Made by a program: the position numbers and the translations under genes. Source: Candidatus Sulfotelmatobacter sp. (GTDB lineage Bacteria > Acidobacteriota > Terriglobia > Terriglobales > SbA1). Taken from it: a DNA stretch of 35,029 nucleotides. Below, piece after piece: positions 7,309 through 15,833 of this stretch; position 1 is the stretch's first letter; each line of letters begins with the position of its first letter. The stretch covers positions 1 through 35,029 of the forward strand of contig JASLEQ010000525.1 in the NCBI GenBank assembly GCA_030151135.1, written 5' to 3'. Under the pieces are notes generated by a model. That model was not told the DNA's origin and did no database searches. It saw only the letters and a program-made list of their open reading frames with translations.

Positions 7309-8325
7309 CTACCTCGCGGCTGCGGCGTCAAAAAGGCTCAACAACTCCAGCTTTTTGTCAGCGCCCAAAAACGATGCCTCAAACGAGTTGCGTGCCAGTT
7401 CCCTGAGATGCTCGTCAGTAAATCCAAACGTGTCCTGTGCCAGCTGATATTCGCGATTCAGAGACGTTCCAAACAGCGCCGGATCGTCCGTGTTCAGCGT
7501 GACCATCACGCCTTGATCGAAATAGCTCTTCACCGGATGCTCCGCAATCGTCTTGCAGCATCCCGTTCGCAAATTACTGCTCAGGCAAATCTCCACGGGT
7601 ATCTGCCGGTACGCCAGTTCTTCGATTAGATCGGGATCCTGCGCTGCCGCGAGCCCGTGTCCAATGCGTTCAGCGTGCAGATTAAGAGCGCCCCAAATCG
7701 ATTCCGGTGGCCCAGTTTCGCCGGCGTGCGCCGTGAGTCGCAACCCATGCTCCTCGGCATACCCGTAAACGCTTCGGAATAGCTCCGGCGGCGCTTTCAC
7801 CTCGTCGCCGCCAATCCCCACTCCCACCACGTTTCGGTCGTTATAGCGCACCGCTAGCTCGAAAACTTTCTGCGCCTCTTCTACGCCGAAATGACGCGTC
7901 GCGTCGAAAATCCAAAGCAGCGATGTGCCGAAATCCTTTACCCCGCGCGCTCGTCCGCGCTCCAGTCCTTCGAAGATCGCCGCAAAATCCTGCTTCCGAT
8001 AGAGACAGACTCCGACGGCCACATACACTTCCGCATGCAGCACATTCTCTTGCTTGAGTCGCTGCATCAGCCGGTACGTCGCGACCTCATAGTCTTCCGG
8101 GCCGCGAAGGTGAGCGCTCACTTCCTTGAATGCCATCAGGAAACTGGCAAAATCGCTGTACCGATAAAGTGGCGTAGTGTCCGCCAACGTTGCATTTTCA
8201 CCGTGTTTTCGGCGGAGTTCCACCAGCGTTGCCGGCTCTACTGCTCCCTCCAGGTGTAAATGCAATTCCGCCTTGGGCAGTTGACGAATAAAAGCGTTCG
8301 GCGTCTCGACTCCAGCGGACGACAT
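7309..8325 (-). CDS. Adenosine/adenine deaminase family protein
   Basis: A 338-residue zinc-dependent amidohydrolase of the adenosine deaminase family, which converts adenosine (or adenine) to inosine (or hypoxanthine) with release of ammonia. Zinc ligands H22 and H24 lie in ELHLHLEG, the catalytic pair H200 and E203 in HAGE, another conserved histidine is H223 (RIGHG), and D280-D281 lie in NTDDP. The HLHLEG form with a following EP also occurs in adenine deaminases, so the substrate is left open. The ATG at 8325 is chosen because homology starts just after it; an in-frame TTG at 8391 adds 22 unsupported residues. It is the first gene of the deaminase, deformylase, racemase, ACT series. Confidence 0.85.
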   Translation of the reverse strand: MSSAGVETPNAFIRQLPKAELHLHLEGAVEPATLVELRRKHGENATLADTTPLYRYSDFASFLMAFKEVSAHLRGPEDYEVATYRLMQRLKQENVLHAEVYVAVGVCLYRKQDFAAIFEGLERGRARGVKDFGTSLLWIFDATRHFGVEEAQKVFELAVRYNDRNVVGVGIGGDEVKAPPELFRSVYGYAEEHGLRLTAHAGETGPPESIWGALNLHAERIGHGLAAAQDPDLIEELAYRQIPVEICLSSNLRTGCCKTIAEHPVKSYFDQGVMVTLNTDDPALFGTSLNREYQLAQDTFGFTDEHLRELARNSFEASFLGADKKLELLSLFDAAAAR

Positions 8326-8483
8326 GATTCTCAGATTGTAGTTTGCAGGCAGCCCATTTTGCGAGGGCGCGTCCAAGCCCTCTCGCTCCAATCATGTTTT
8401 TCTCACATTCTGCGATTATCCTCGGGGTACTCTCTGGGAAGTGGCTCCAGCGCGGTCCATGTAGCCGACTTGGTTGCCGAAGC

Positions 8484-8510
8484 TTGTAACGGCTGTTTTT
8501 GCATTACAAT
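8484..8510 (+). promoter_or_regulatory. Candidate promoter of carboxylesterase gene
   Basis: TTGTAA at 8484-8489 and TACAAT at 8505-8510, with a short 15-base spacer. The -10 box matches well and lies about 30 bases before the ATG at 8541, leaving room for the GGAGG at 8531-8535. The short spacer lowers confidence. Confidence 0.35.
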
Positions 8511-8540
8511 CCAAACTTCTCCTCGAAGCCGGAGGTCCTT

Positions 8541-10118
8541 ATGTTGAATCTACATACTCGTCGAACGATGTCCCTGTGCGCGTTCGTTATGCTCTCATTT
8601 CTCTCATTCGCTTCGTCCGAACTCCGCGTCAAAACACAATCCGGACCTGTGGAAGGCAAGACCGACGGAAAGGTCAACGCTTTTCTTGGAATCCCTTATG
8701 CTGCCCCGCCCGTCGGCGATCTCCGCTGGAAGCCCCCTCAACCGGCAGCGAAGTGGTCCGGCGTCCGTAACGCTAAGGACTTCGGTTCCCACTGCATGCA
8801 AGGGAACGTTTTCGGAGACATGGTGTTCCACGACCCCGGCGCCAGCGAAGACTGCCTTACCCTCAACATTTGGATTCCCGTCAGGCATGAGTCCGGGAAA
8901 CTTCCGGTGATGGTCTGGATCTACGGCGGAGGCTTCGTCGCCGGCTCGACATCTGAGGACCGCCAGAACGGATCGAACCTTGCCCAGCACGGCGTCATCG
9001 TTGTGTCTATGAACTACCGCCTTGGAATTTTTGGCTTCTTCGTGCACCCTGAACTCGCCAAAGAGTCCGGCCACAATTCGGCAGGCAATTACGGATTGAT
9101 GGATCAGCTCGCCGCGCTGAAGTGGGTCCATGACAACATAGCCGCGTTCGGCGGGGATCCCGCCAACGTCACTATCTTCGGCGAAAGTGCCGGATCATTC
9201 TCCGTCAGCGCCCAGATGGCTTCGCCGCTAGCGAAGGGACTGTTCCAGAAGGCAATCGGAGAAAGCGGCGCCGCTTTCTCCCGCAGTGGACTGTCGTTCG
9301 ATCCGATGTCAGTACGCGCTGAAAAAGACTCCCATCTCGTGAGTGAAAAATTCGGTGTATCGACACTAGCCGAGCTTCGGGCCATTCCGGCCGACAAGTT
9401 GCTCGACCCATTCGCGCCTCCGAAATCGCATGGCTTCGACTTCGGTCCCGATATTGACGGCTCATTCTTGCCGGAATCTGTGCCTGCGATCTTTTCCGCG
9501 GGAAAGCAGAATGATGTCCCGCTGCTCGCCGGGTGGAATCGCGACGAAGGCAGCTTCGAGATCGAGTCGGCCGCGCAAAAACCAACGGCCGAAAGTATGA
9601 AGGAAATGGCAAAAAAGGATTTCGGCGAAAAAGCGGATGAGTTCCTGAAGCTCTACTCGTCCGATACCGATCAACACGCTCGCCGTTCCGCTCTCGACTA
9701 CGCCGGGGATAAGTTCATCGCCATGTCGACCTGGGATTGGATTGAGGCACAGAGCAAGACCGGCAAACAGCCCATCTACCGCTATCGCTTTGATCAAGCG
9801 CACTCGTGGAAAGATCCGAACAGACCGCGAACCGCGTATCACTCCGCCGAGATCGAATACGTTTTCGGCCAACTCGATAGCGAAACCCAAGCCGATTGGA
9901 CTCCCGGCGATCGTCAGCTCAGCGGCATCATGCAGCGATATTGGTCGAACTTCGCGAAGGCTGCGAATCCCAACGGGGCAGGCCTGCCCATCTGGCCGAT
10001 GTATACCTCATCGGACGGCTATCCCGTGATGTATCTCACCTCGGACCCTTCAGCGCACAAAGACGACCACCGCGAACGTTATCTGTTCTTGTCGAAAGAG
10101 TGGAAGTCGAAAGAGTAA
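8541..10118 (+). CDS. Secreted type-B carboxylesterase
   Basis: A 525-residue alpha/beta hydrolase of the carboxylesterase/lipase type-B family, which hydrolyses carboxylic esters. A signal peptide occupies about residues 1-27 (two Arg, then a hydrophobic core). The oxyanion-hole glycines are in YGGGF (128-132). The catalytic triad can be read as S216 (FGESAG), E336 (GWNRDEG) and H434 (AYHSAEIEY). The family signature EDCLTLNIW is at 103-111, and length is normal. The ATG at 8541 follows GGAGG (8531-8535) by five bases and begins at the signal peptide; an upstream in-frame ATG at 8499 lacks this support. Substrate unknown. It is followed by a hairpin terminator and converges on a permease gene. 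Confidence 0.88.
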   Translation: MLNLHTRRTMSLCAFVMLSFLSFASSELRVKTQSGPVEGKTDGKVNAFLGIPYAAPPVGDLRWKPPQPAAKWSGVRNAKDFGSHCMQGNVFGDMVFHDPGASEDCLTLNIWIPVRHESGKLPVMVWIYGGGFVAGSTSEDRQNGSNLAQHGVIVVSMNYRLGIFGFFVHPELAKESGHNSAGNYGLMDQLAALKWVHDNIAAFGGDPANVTIFGESAGSFSVSAQMASPLAKGLFQKAIGESGAAFSRSGLSFDPMSVRAEKDSHLVSEKFGVSTLAELRAIPADKLLDPFAPPKSHGFDFGPDIDGSFLPESVPAIFSAGKQNDVPLLAGWNRDEGSFEIESAAQKPTAESMKEMAKKDFGEKADEFLKLYSSDTDQHARRSALDYAGDKFIAMSTWDWIEAQSKTGKQPIYRYRFDQAHSWKDPNRPRTAYHSAEIEYVFGQLDSETQADWTPGDRQLSGIMQRYWSNFAKAANPNGAGLPIWPMYTSSDGYPVMYLTSDPSAHKDDHRERYLFLSKEWKSKE

Positions 10119-10130
10119 GCAACCATTGAT

Positions 10131-10156
10131 GGTGGGGAGGCGCCTCGCCTCCCACC
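10131..10156 (+). terminator. Hairpin terminator between esterase and permease genes
   Basis: GGTGGGGAGGCG (10131-10142) and CGCCTCCCACC (10146-10156) form a strong stem with one bulged base and a three-base loop, followed on the plus strand by the T-rich GCTTCTATTTCTTC. It lies 12 bp after the esterase stop and could also act on the convergent permease transcript. Confidence 0.6.
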
Positions 10157-10160
10157 GCTT

Positions 10161-11738
10161 CTATTTCTTCGCAAACTCGCTGTGGCGTCGGCTGTAGAAG
10201 GTATAGATCAGCAAGCCCAGCCCCAGCCACACCACGAACCGCACCCATGTGATCAGCGTCAGGCCGAACATCAACCCGCCACAAAGAATCACGGACAGCA
10301 GCGGGAACCACGGCACAAATGGAACGCGGAACGCGCGTTTTCGATCGGGTTGTTTGCGCCTCAGCAGAATCACTCCCAGCGAAACCAGCACGAACGCGAA
10401 TAGAGTTCCAATGTTAGCCAGGTCGGCGGCATCGCCGATATCCACGAGACCGGCTGGAATGCCCACCGCGAAGCAAGCGATCCAGGTGGACCAGTGCGGC
10501 GTTTTATATTTCGGGTGCACAGCAGAGAACAGCTTGGGTAACAACCCATCGCGCGACATGGCGTACCAGATGCGCGCCTGCCCGTACTGGAACACGAGCA
10601 ACGAAGATATCATCCCCGTCAACGCCCCAATCACGATTACCGACCGAAAGAACGGATGCACTCCCAGATACTTCATGGCGTAAGCGACAGGGGCCTCGGC
10701 AGCCGCTCCGGAGACGAAAGTCGTGTACCGCATCATGCCGAGCAGCACTACTGCGACACCAACGTAGAGCAGCGTGCAGATAATCAGAGACATGATGATG
10801 CCGAAGGGTAAGTCTTTTTGCGGGTTTCGTGACTCCTCAGCGGCAGTTGAAACCGAGTCGAATCCAATGTACGTGAAGAAAACGATCGCTCCTCCAGTCA
10901 CGATTCCGGCAAAGCCCGAAGGGGCAAAGGGAGTCCAGTTCGCGGGCTTCACCAGCATCCCGCCGACCACCAGGAAAGTTACGATCGCGCCGATCTTAAT
11001 GGCGACCATAATGTTGTTGGTCTCGGCGGACTCCTTTACGCCGCGCACCAGCAGCAACGTGAGAATGAAAACGATGAGGAACCCGGGCAGATTGAAATAA
11101 GCGCCCGTCCATTGGCCCGACGCCCACACCGGGCTCGCCCATTTATCGGGCAAGATGATGCCGAACGCGGCGAATTGCGCCTTGGTATATCCAGCGAAGC
11201 CCACCGCTACCGCGACGTTACTCACCACGTATTCCAGAATCAGGTCCCAGCCGATGATCCAGGCAAAAATTTCCCCGAGCGTCGCGTAAGAATAGGTATA
11301 GGCGCTTCCGGCGATCGGGATCATCGACGCCAACTCCGCATAACAGAGGCCGGCAAAGCTGCATGCAATGGCTACGAGAAAGAAAGAAATCGCAATTGAC
11401 GGTCCAGCCGGAGGCCGGCCGTGCATCAGAGCCCCAGTCACGTGCCCGGTGCGGAGGAAGCTTACGATCAAATCGAGCGCCTGAGCGTGCAGGATCGACG
11501 GGACCTGGAAGTATTCTCCCGCCGCCGCAGTCCCCGTCAGGACGAAGATGCCCGACCCGATGATCGCGCCGATGCCTAACGCCGTGAGCGACCACGGACC
11601 GAGAGTTTTCTGTAAGCGATGTCCGGGAGTTTCCGATTCCGAGATCAGTTTGTCGATGGACTTGCAGCACAAAAGCTGATTGTCGGAGGTGCGCACAACT
11701 TCATTCGTTGGAGGCGCGCTCGTTGTGGGTTGTGACAA
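10161..11738 (-). CDS. APC family amino acid permease
   Basis: A 525-residue transporter of the amino acid-polyamine-organocation superfamily, resembling YfnA/CAT-type cationic amino acid permeases, in the inner membrane. The glycine-rich unwound first helix is GIGAIIGSGIFVLTGT (about 55-70). The second conserved region is YAELASMIPIAGSAYTYSY, and FFTYIGFDSVSTAAEESRNP contains the characteristic substrate-region sequence of helix 6-7. About 12-14 hydrophobic segments are visible. Between helices 1 and 2 is an extra stretch of about 35 residues (starting YFQVPSILHAQ and ending HGRPPAGPS); I believe similar stretches occur in acidobacterial homologues. The start is TTG at 11738 with CAGGAG about 12 bases upstream. 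Which amino acid it carries cannot be told. Confidence 0.87.
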   Translation of the reverse strand: MSQPTTSAPPTNEVVRTSDNQLLCCKSIDKLISESETPGHRLQKTLGPWSLTALGIGAIIGSGIFVLTGTAAAGEYFQVPSILHAQALDLIVSFLRTGHVTGALMHGRPPAGPSIAISFFLVAIACSFAGLCYAELASMIPIAGSAYTYSYATLGEIFAWIIGWDLILEYVVSNVAVAVGFAGYTKAQFAAFGIILPDKWASPVWASGQWTGAYFNLPGFLIVFILTLLLVRGVKESAETNNIMVAIKIGAIVTFLVVGGMLVKPANWTPFAPSGFAGIVTGGAIVFFTYIGFDSVSTAAEESRNPQKDLPFGIIMSLIICTLLYVGVAVVLLGMMRYTTFVSGAAAEAPVAYAMKYLGVHPFFRSVIVIGALTGMISSLLVFQYGQARIWYAMSRDGLLPKLFSAVHPKYKTPHWSTWIACFAVGIPAGLVDIGDAADLANIGTLFAFVLVSLGVILLRRKQPDRKRAFRVPFVPWFPLLSVILCGGLMFGLTLITWVRFVVWLGLGLLIYTFYSRRHSEFAKK

Positions 11739-11779
11739 GAGGTCAGATTTCTCCTGAACGGAGGAAGTGCATGAGGTGC

Positions 11780-11808
11780 CCCACCCTTCGCGTTTCTTGA
11801 AGGGTGGG
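11780..11808. repeat. Perfect 10-bp inverted repeat
   Basis: CCCACCCTTC (11780-11789) and GAAGGGTGGG (11799-11808) form a perfect stem around a nine-base loop. It lies after the small basic ORF (read on the minus strand) and before the permease start. Neither side has a run of T, so it is either a weak terminator or a member of a dispersed palindromic repeat family. Confidence 0.6.
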
Positions 11809-11821
11809 ATTCCCCGAATTC

Positions 11822-11983
11822 TTACCGCTTTGCCTGCCCGCGCGCCAGCTTCTTGACCTTTGGCTTCTTAGATCCCCGCGCGTAATCGCGCGGCTTCAGT
11901 GGCTTGTCCGCCTTGCGCTTCTTGCGCGCGGTCCGTTTTGCTTTCTTGCGTTCGTCTCTGCTTAATGCTGTCGTATTCGCCAT
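11822..11983 (-). CDS. Small Lys/Arg-rich protein of unknown function
   Basis: A complete 53-residue ORF (ATG at 11983, TAA ending at 11822). About 40 percent of residues are Lys or Arg: it begins MANTTALSRDERKKAKRTAR, then has a KADKPLKPRDYARGSKK segment and ends LARGQAKR. No membrane segment, no cysteines. The composition suggests nucleic-acid or ribosome binding, like small basic ribosome-associated or histone-like tails, but this is inference. An AAGGA lies about 15 bases upstream, further than ideal. It fills most of the gap between the secreted hypothetical at 12045-12602 and the permease, all on the minus strand. Clean reading frame and biased composition favour a real gene. Confidence 0.55.
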   Translation of the reverse strand: MANTTALSRDERKKAKRTARKKRKADKPLKPRDYARGSKKPKVKKLARGQAKR

Positions 11984-12044
11984 GAATCAGTCTGTTTGTC
12001 CTTTTAACCGAATTGTCTCTACCATACTGCTCAAAACCCAACTC

Positions 12045-12602
12045 TCAAAACGGTGGGAATCGGTCTCGCGATGCCCAGCACTCGATATCATCGCTCCACC
12101 ACACCGGCCCATCTTCATTCGTCTGCAGCATACGCGCTCCCTCCGCCACCGTGAATTCTACATATGGCCACGTCGGCGCGTTCGGCGGACGCGTCTTGAT
12201 CTCATCATTAATGATGTTGAACCACTTTACGCAATCCTTCGCGTTGTTCGGATTCGGTGCCGTATTCGGGTTGACCGCCTTCGCCGTGTAGTAGTTGAAA
12301 ATCTGCAGACCCTCCGGCTCGAAATTTCCATCCGAGTTCATCACCTGCAACTCGATGACGTATTGATACACATCAACCGGTTCGTTCGTTCCGGCCACGG
12401 TGTCATGATGAAGCTTCATCAACACCGGCGTGCCGTCGAGGATCGAAAAATATACGTAATCCGGCTGCTTCGGCGCCTCAAGAGCCTTCGTCATATTCTC
12501 CGGGCTATTCGCCGGACGCCGTTGCTCCTGCGGTTTCTTTACCTGTGCCGTCGCAGCAGTTGCCAGCAGGGCCGCACACACGACGATCAAAACTCTTTTC
12601 AT
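12045..12602 (-). CDS. Secreted hypothetical protein
   Basis: A 185-residue protein with a clear signal peptide (MKRVLIVVCAALLATAATAQ, cleavage near residue 20). I do not recognise the mature domain. It is rich in Asp, Asn, Pro and aromatic residues, has two cysteines (CVKWFNIINDE and IECW near the end) that might form a disulfide once exported, and a C-terminal WWSDDIECWASRDRF segment. It starts at ATG 12602. It lies 83 bp downstream of the PcrA gene on the same strand and upstream of the small basic ORF, with no functional hint from either. Confidence 0.7.
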   Translation of the reverse strand: MKRVLIVVCAALLATAATAQVKKPQEQRRPANSPENMTKALEAPKQPDYVYFSILDGTPVLMKLHHDTVAGTNEPVDVYQYVIELQVMNSDGNFEPEGLQIFNYYTAKAVNPNTAPNPNNAKDCVKWFNIINDEIKTRPPNAPTWPYVEFTVAEGARMLQTNEDGPVWWSDDIECWASRDRFPPF

Positions 12603-12632
12603 TCCGGTTCCAACTCCACAAGAGGATGGATA

Positions 12633-12660
12633 CCCATTTCCGTCTTTGTCAGAAGTGGGG
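12633..12660. repeat. Second copy of CCCA..GAAGTGGGG hairpin repeat
   Basis: CCCATTTC (12633-12640) and GAAGTGGG (12652-12659) pair with one G-T wobble. The right arm and what follows it (AGAAGTGGGGATTTT) match the element at 4242-4283 exactly over 15 bases. It sits between PcrA and the secreted hypothetical. Confidence 0.55.
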
Positions 12661-12685
12661 ATTTTCGCTGGGATTTCGGAAGCGA

Positions 12686-15406
12686 CTAGGCCCGCTCCAG
12701 CTGCGCGTACTTCTCCACCAGCTTCTTCAATCCAAAGCGTGGAAATTGTACCGTAATCTTGGCCTCTTCGCCTTCTCCCTCGCGCTGGTAAACCGTCCCT
12801 TCGCCATATTTTGGATGCCGCACTCTCTGGCCCGGGCGAAATCCGCGCTTCCCAGTCGGCTCTTCGACAGGAGCGGCCTTGGGCACACTGAACTTCTTCC
12901 CCCGGCTGGCGAAAAATTCCGCAATGTTCTCGATCGAGTTATAAGGACGCGCGGGGGCTGTGGGTTTACTCGAATTTCCCACTTTCGGGGACGCCTGAGA
13001 ATCGCGGCCTCCGCCATGCCATGAGGCGCTCTGATCCTCATCCTCGTAGGAGTAATGCGTTGTGCCGGAATCGTAATGACTCGTGTTGGGGCGGCCACCC
13101 CCGGCCGTCTGGCGGACCGAAGCTACATTACTTCTCCGTGTCCCAAGCTCCTCAATCAGAGGCGCCGGCACTTCCTCCAAGAACCGCGATGGCACGCTCG
13201 CTTCCGGCAAATCAGTCCCATACCGCCGCCGATAAACGGCCCGGGTCAGGATCAGCTGATCCATCGCCCGCGTCATCCCGACATAACACAGCCGTCGTTC
13301 TTCCTCAATTTCTTCCGGAACCAGCATCGTCCGCGAATGCGGGAACAGGCCCTCTTCCAGCCCGCTCAGAAAAACAAGAGGGAACTCGAGTCCCTTCGCC
13401 GCATGCAGGCTCATCAGCGTGATCTGCGCCCGCGCATCGTAATCGTCCGCATCGGCAATCAAGGCCGCGTGATCGAGAAATTCGTCGAGCATCTCCCCAC
13501 GATCCTTCGAGTCCATTGCCGCATTCACCAACTCGTGCAGGTTCTCAATCCGCGAGTAGGCCTCAGGAGTGTCCTCTTCTTCGAGTATCTTGATGTACCC
13601 GGTCCGGTCGATTAGAAACTTAAGAATGTCGCTAGTGCTGACCGCGGGAAGCGGAAAAGATGCGGTAGCCGCGTCAACCTCGCCAGAATCCACAGCAGCG
13701 TCGGCATCCGGCGTAGCAGAATCTGGCCTACTACCGGTCGCTGCCTCTATTGGAAATTCCACGTCCCCCTCAACGCTAGCCTCAGAGTCCGAGACATTCT
13801 CACCGAAGTCGAAAGAGAAATTTCCAAACTTGCCCGGATCAAACGCAGTCACATCTTCTTCACTCGCCGCTTCCTTTTCCGTTGCTGTCCCGGTATCTAC
13901 CTGGGATATCTGCCCGGATTCCTCCAACTGCTCCGCGAAGTTCCCGCCAAGCATCGCCCGCGCATCTTCAATCAGCTGCTGAAAACTCTTCAGCGCGGCC
14001 ACTGCTCGCGGAGGCACTAACTGCCTCTTCACCGCTTCGCCAATTGCTCCCCACAGAGACAGTCCAGTCTCCAGCGCGAGCTGCTCGAGCGTATCAATCG
14101 TCCCCTTGCCAATCCCCCGCGAGGGCGTATTGATCACCCGCAGCAGGGAAATCGTGTCCGCCGGATTCTGAATGACTTTCAGATACGAGATCATGTCCTT
14201 GATCTCGGCCCGCTCGTAGAACGAGAATCCGCCGACCACGTGATACTTCAACCCGTAGCGCCGCATCGCCTCTTCAAACAACCGCGACTGCGAATTCGTG
14301 CGGTACAACACCGCCGCCTTCGGACTCTCCCCTCGCTCTGTCGCCTCACGCACATACCGTGCAATCGCATCGGCCGCGAACAGCGCCTCGTTCTCGCCAT
14401 CCGGAGCCTCGTAGTACCCGATCTTCGCCCCGCCCTGCCGCGACGTCCAAAGATTCTTTCCCTTGCGTCGCACGTTGTTCGCGACCACCGCCGCCGCTCC
14501 CTGCAAAATGTTTTGCGTCGATCGATAGTTCTGCTCCAGCCGGATGATCTTTGCTTCAGGAAAATCCTGCTCGAACTCTAAAATGTTCCGGATGTCCGCC
14601 CCGCGCCACGAATAAATCGACTGATCCTCATCCCCAACGGCGCAAACGTTATGCTGTTCCCCGGCCAGCATGCGCATCAGTTCATACTGTGGCCGGTTCG
14701 TGTCCTGGTATTCATCGATCAGCAAATACTGAAAGCGCTTGTTGTAGTACTCGCGCACCTGCGGCGCCGATTTCAGTAGCCGCACCGCCTCCAACAGCAG
14801 ATCATCGAAGTCGAGCGCATTCGCCTTGCGCAGTTCCTTGCGATATTCCTCGAACAGATGCGCGACCTTCTCCGTCTTCGGATCCGCCGACTGCAAATAC
14901 AGCTCCTGCGGATCGAGCATGTGATTCTTTGCCCATGAAATTCGCCCGAGCACCGTCCGCGGCGTGAGTTGCTTGTCGTCCACTCCCAGCCGCTTCATGA
15001 TCGACTTCACCACGGACTGCTGATCACCCTCGTCATAGATAACAAACTTCTTCGTGTGTCCGATTGGAGGCTGTCCCGGCACCGTCGACGGAATCCGAAG
15101 AGCCTCAATGTCTCGACGAAGCATTCGCACGCAAAACGAATGAAACGTCGAGATCACGGGCTTCGCGATGCTCAATCCGCCAACGAGTTTCTCGACTCGC
15201 TCTCCCATTTCCGCAGCGGCCTTGTTAGTGAACGTCATCGCCAGGATCGACTCCGGCATCACGCCTTTGTGCTCAATCAGATAGGCGATCCGGTAGGTGA
15301 TGACGCGCGTCTTCCCGCTCCCAGCGCCGGCCAAAATCAATACCGGTCCCTCGGTAGTCTCAACAGCCTCGCGCTGTTGCGGATTCAGTTGGTCAAGAAA
15401 AGACAA
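12686..15406 (-). CDS. pcrA: ATP-dependent DNA helicase PcrA/UvrD
   Basis: A 906-residue superfamily 1A helicase that unwinds DNA 3'-5' in nucleotide excision repair, mismatch repair and replication-fork clearance. N-terminus: LDQLNPQQREAV (Q-motif region), then Walker A AGAGSGKT (26-33), motif Ia MTFTNKAAAEM (57-67), motif II DEYQD (231-235), motif III QSIYSWRGA (262-270) and motif IV LEQNYRST (290-297). C-terminal motifs VVGGFSFYERAEIKD, LMSLHAAKGLEF and YVGMTRA are present. A tudor-like tail (RPGQRVRHPKYGEG) contacts RNA polymerase in relatives. Unusual: an acidic Glu/Asp/Ser-rich insertion at about 495-590, just before SDILKFLIDRTGYI. The start is TTG at 15406. Confidence 0.93.
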   Translation of the reverse strand: MSFLDQLNPQQREAVETTEGPVLILAGAGSGKTRVITYRIAYLIEHKGVMPESILAMTFTNKAAAEMGERVEKLVGGLSIAKPVISTFHSFCVRMLRRDIEALRIPSTVPGQPPIGHTKKFVIYDEGDQQSVVKSIMKRLGVDDKQLTPRTVLGRISWAKNHMLDPQELYLQSADPKTEKVAHLFEEYRKELRKANALDFDDLLLEAVRLLKSAPQVREYYNKRFQYLLIDEYQDTNRPQYELMRMLAGEQHNVCAVGDEDQSIYSWRGADIRNILEFEQDFPEAKIIRLEQNYRSTQNILQGAAAVVANNVRRKGKNLWTSRQGGAKIGYYEAPDGENEALFAADAIARYVREATERGESPKAAVLYRTNSQSRLFEEAMRRYGLKYHVVGGFSFYERAEIKDMISYLKVIQNPADTISLLRVINTPSRGIGKGTIDTLEQLALETGLSLWGAIGEAVKRQLVPPRAVAALKSFQQLIEDARAMLGGNFAEQLEESGQISQVDTGTATEKEAASEEDVTAFDPGKFGNFSFDFGENVSDSEASVEGDVEFPIEAATGSRPDSATPDADAAVDSGEVDAATASFPLPAVSTSDILKFLIDRTGYIKILEEEDTPEAYSRIENLHELVNAAMDSKDRGEMLDEFLDHAALIADADDYDARAQITLMSLHAAKGLEFPLVFLSGLEEGLFPHSRTMLVPEEIEEERRLCYVGMTRAMDQLILTRAVYRRRYGTDLPEASVPSRFLEEVPAPLIEELGTRRSNVASVRQTAGGGRPNTSHYDSGTTHYSYEDEDQSASWHGGGRDSQASPKVGNSSKPTAPARPYNSIENIAEFFASRGKKFSVPKAAPVEEPTGKRGFRPGQRVRHPKYGEGTVYQREGEGEEAKITVQFPRFGLKKLVEKYAQLERA

Positions 15407-15436
15407 GAAAGAAGTGGCTCCGGGAGTGATCTCTTA

Positions 15437-15464
15437 ATTTTACACGGGTAAGTTGACTACCCAA
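15437..15464 (-). promoter_or_regulatory. Candidate sigma-70 promoter of pcrA
   Basis: Read on the minus strand, TTGGGT (15464-15459) and TAAAAT (15442-15437) are separated by 16 bases. Transcription would begin near 15430, about 25 bases before the TTG start, with a GGAG between them. The -10 box is good and the -35 box partial. Confidence 0.45.
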
Positions 15465-15833
15465 ATTGTGTTGAGAGCTCGAAACTTAAAACTTAAAACT
15501 TTGAAACTCGCAATCAAACTTTCCTTCGCAAGCCGCACCCCCTGCACCGTTCTTCCACCGGAGTCGGAAACGGGCGACGCGCTTGGTTCGAGTTACGCCG
15601 GTAACTCGAAAAATCATCCCCCTGAGATCCAGGCGCGTCCGCCCATAAAGGAGTCGGTGTCGCAGTTTCGCGAGCAGCGCAACGCGGCAGTGAGCTTCAA
15701 TCGGGTAGGTCTGTAACGCCGTAGGTCGGCATCGTCACCAACGCCGCCGATCGAAACAGGCGTCGCAAGCTTGCCCAATGCAGCCGCGAAGCGGCGAAAG
15801 AAAACGACACAGGCTCAAAACAAAGGAGCCTCT
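15465..15833. other. Intergenic region between pcrA and ARPP-1-like gene
   Basis: About 370 bp with no gene I would support. An 87-codon open frame at 15453-15716 has no recognisable features. The stretch holds an AT-rich run with a 7-bp period (AAACTTA, AAACTTA, AAACTTT, AAACTCG; 15482-15510), a perfect 10-bp palindromic hairpin (15587-15610) and a small CCGC-GAA-GCGG hairpin near 15784. It separates divergent genes, so promoters are expected here. Confidence 0.5.
15587..15610. repeat. Perfect 10-bp hairpin palindrome
   Basis: TTCGAGTTAC (15587-15596), loop GCCG, GTAACTCGAA (15601-15610). The symmetry is perfect and it is followed by AAAATC. It may be an operator for a dimeric regulator or an RNA hairpin in the leader of the downstream exported protein, whose ATG lies 224 bp further on. 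Confidence 0.55.

Noticed and set aside
11904..12689. A 261-codon plus-strand frame across the small basic ORF and the secreted hypothetical
   Set aside because: Arg-rich and without domain similarity, and the opposite strand holds a signal peptide protein and a coherent basic ORF.
15580..15612. GGTTCGAGTTACGCC considered as a tRNA T-arm
   Set aside because: No acceptor stem, anticodon arm or D-arm can be formed around it.
15453..15716. An 87-codon plus-strand frame in the pcrA to ARPP-1-like gap
   Set aside because: No ribosome-binding site, no recognisable sequence, and it spans a hairpin and an AT-rich repeat run.
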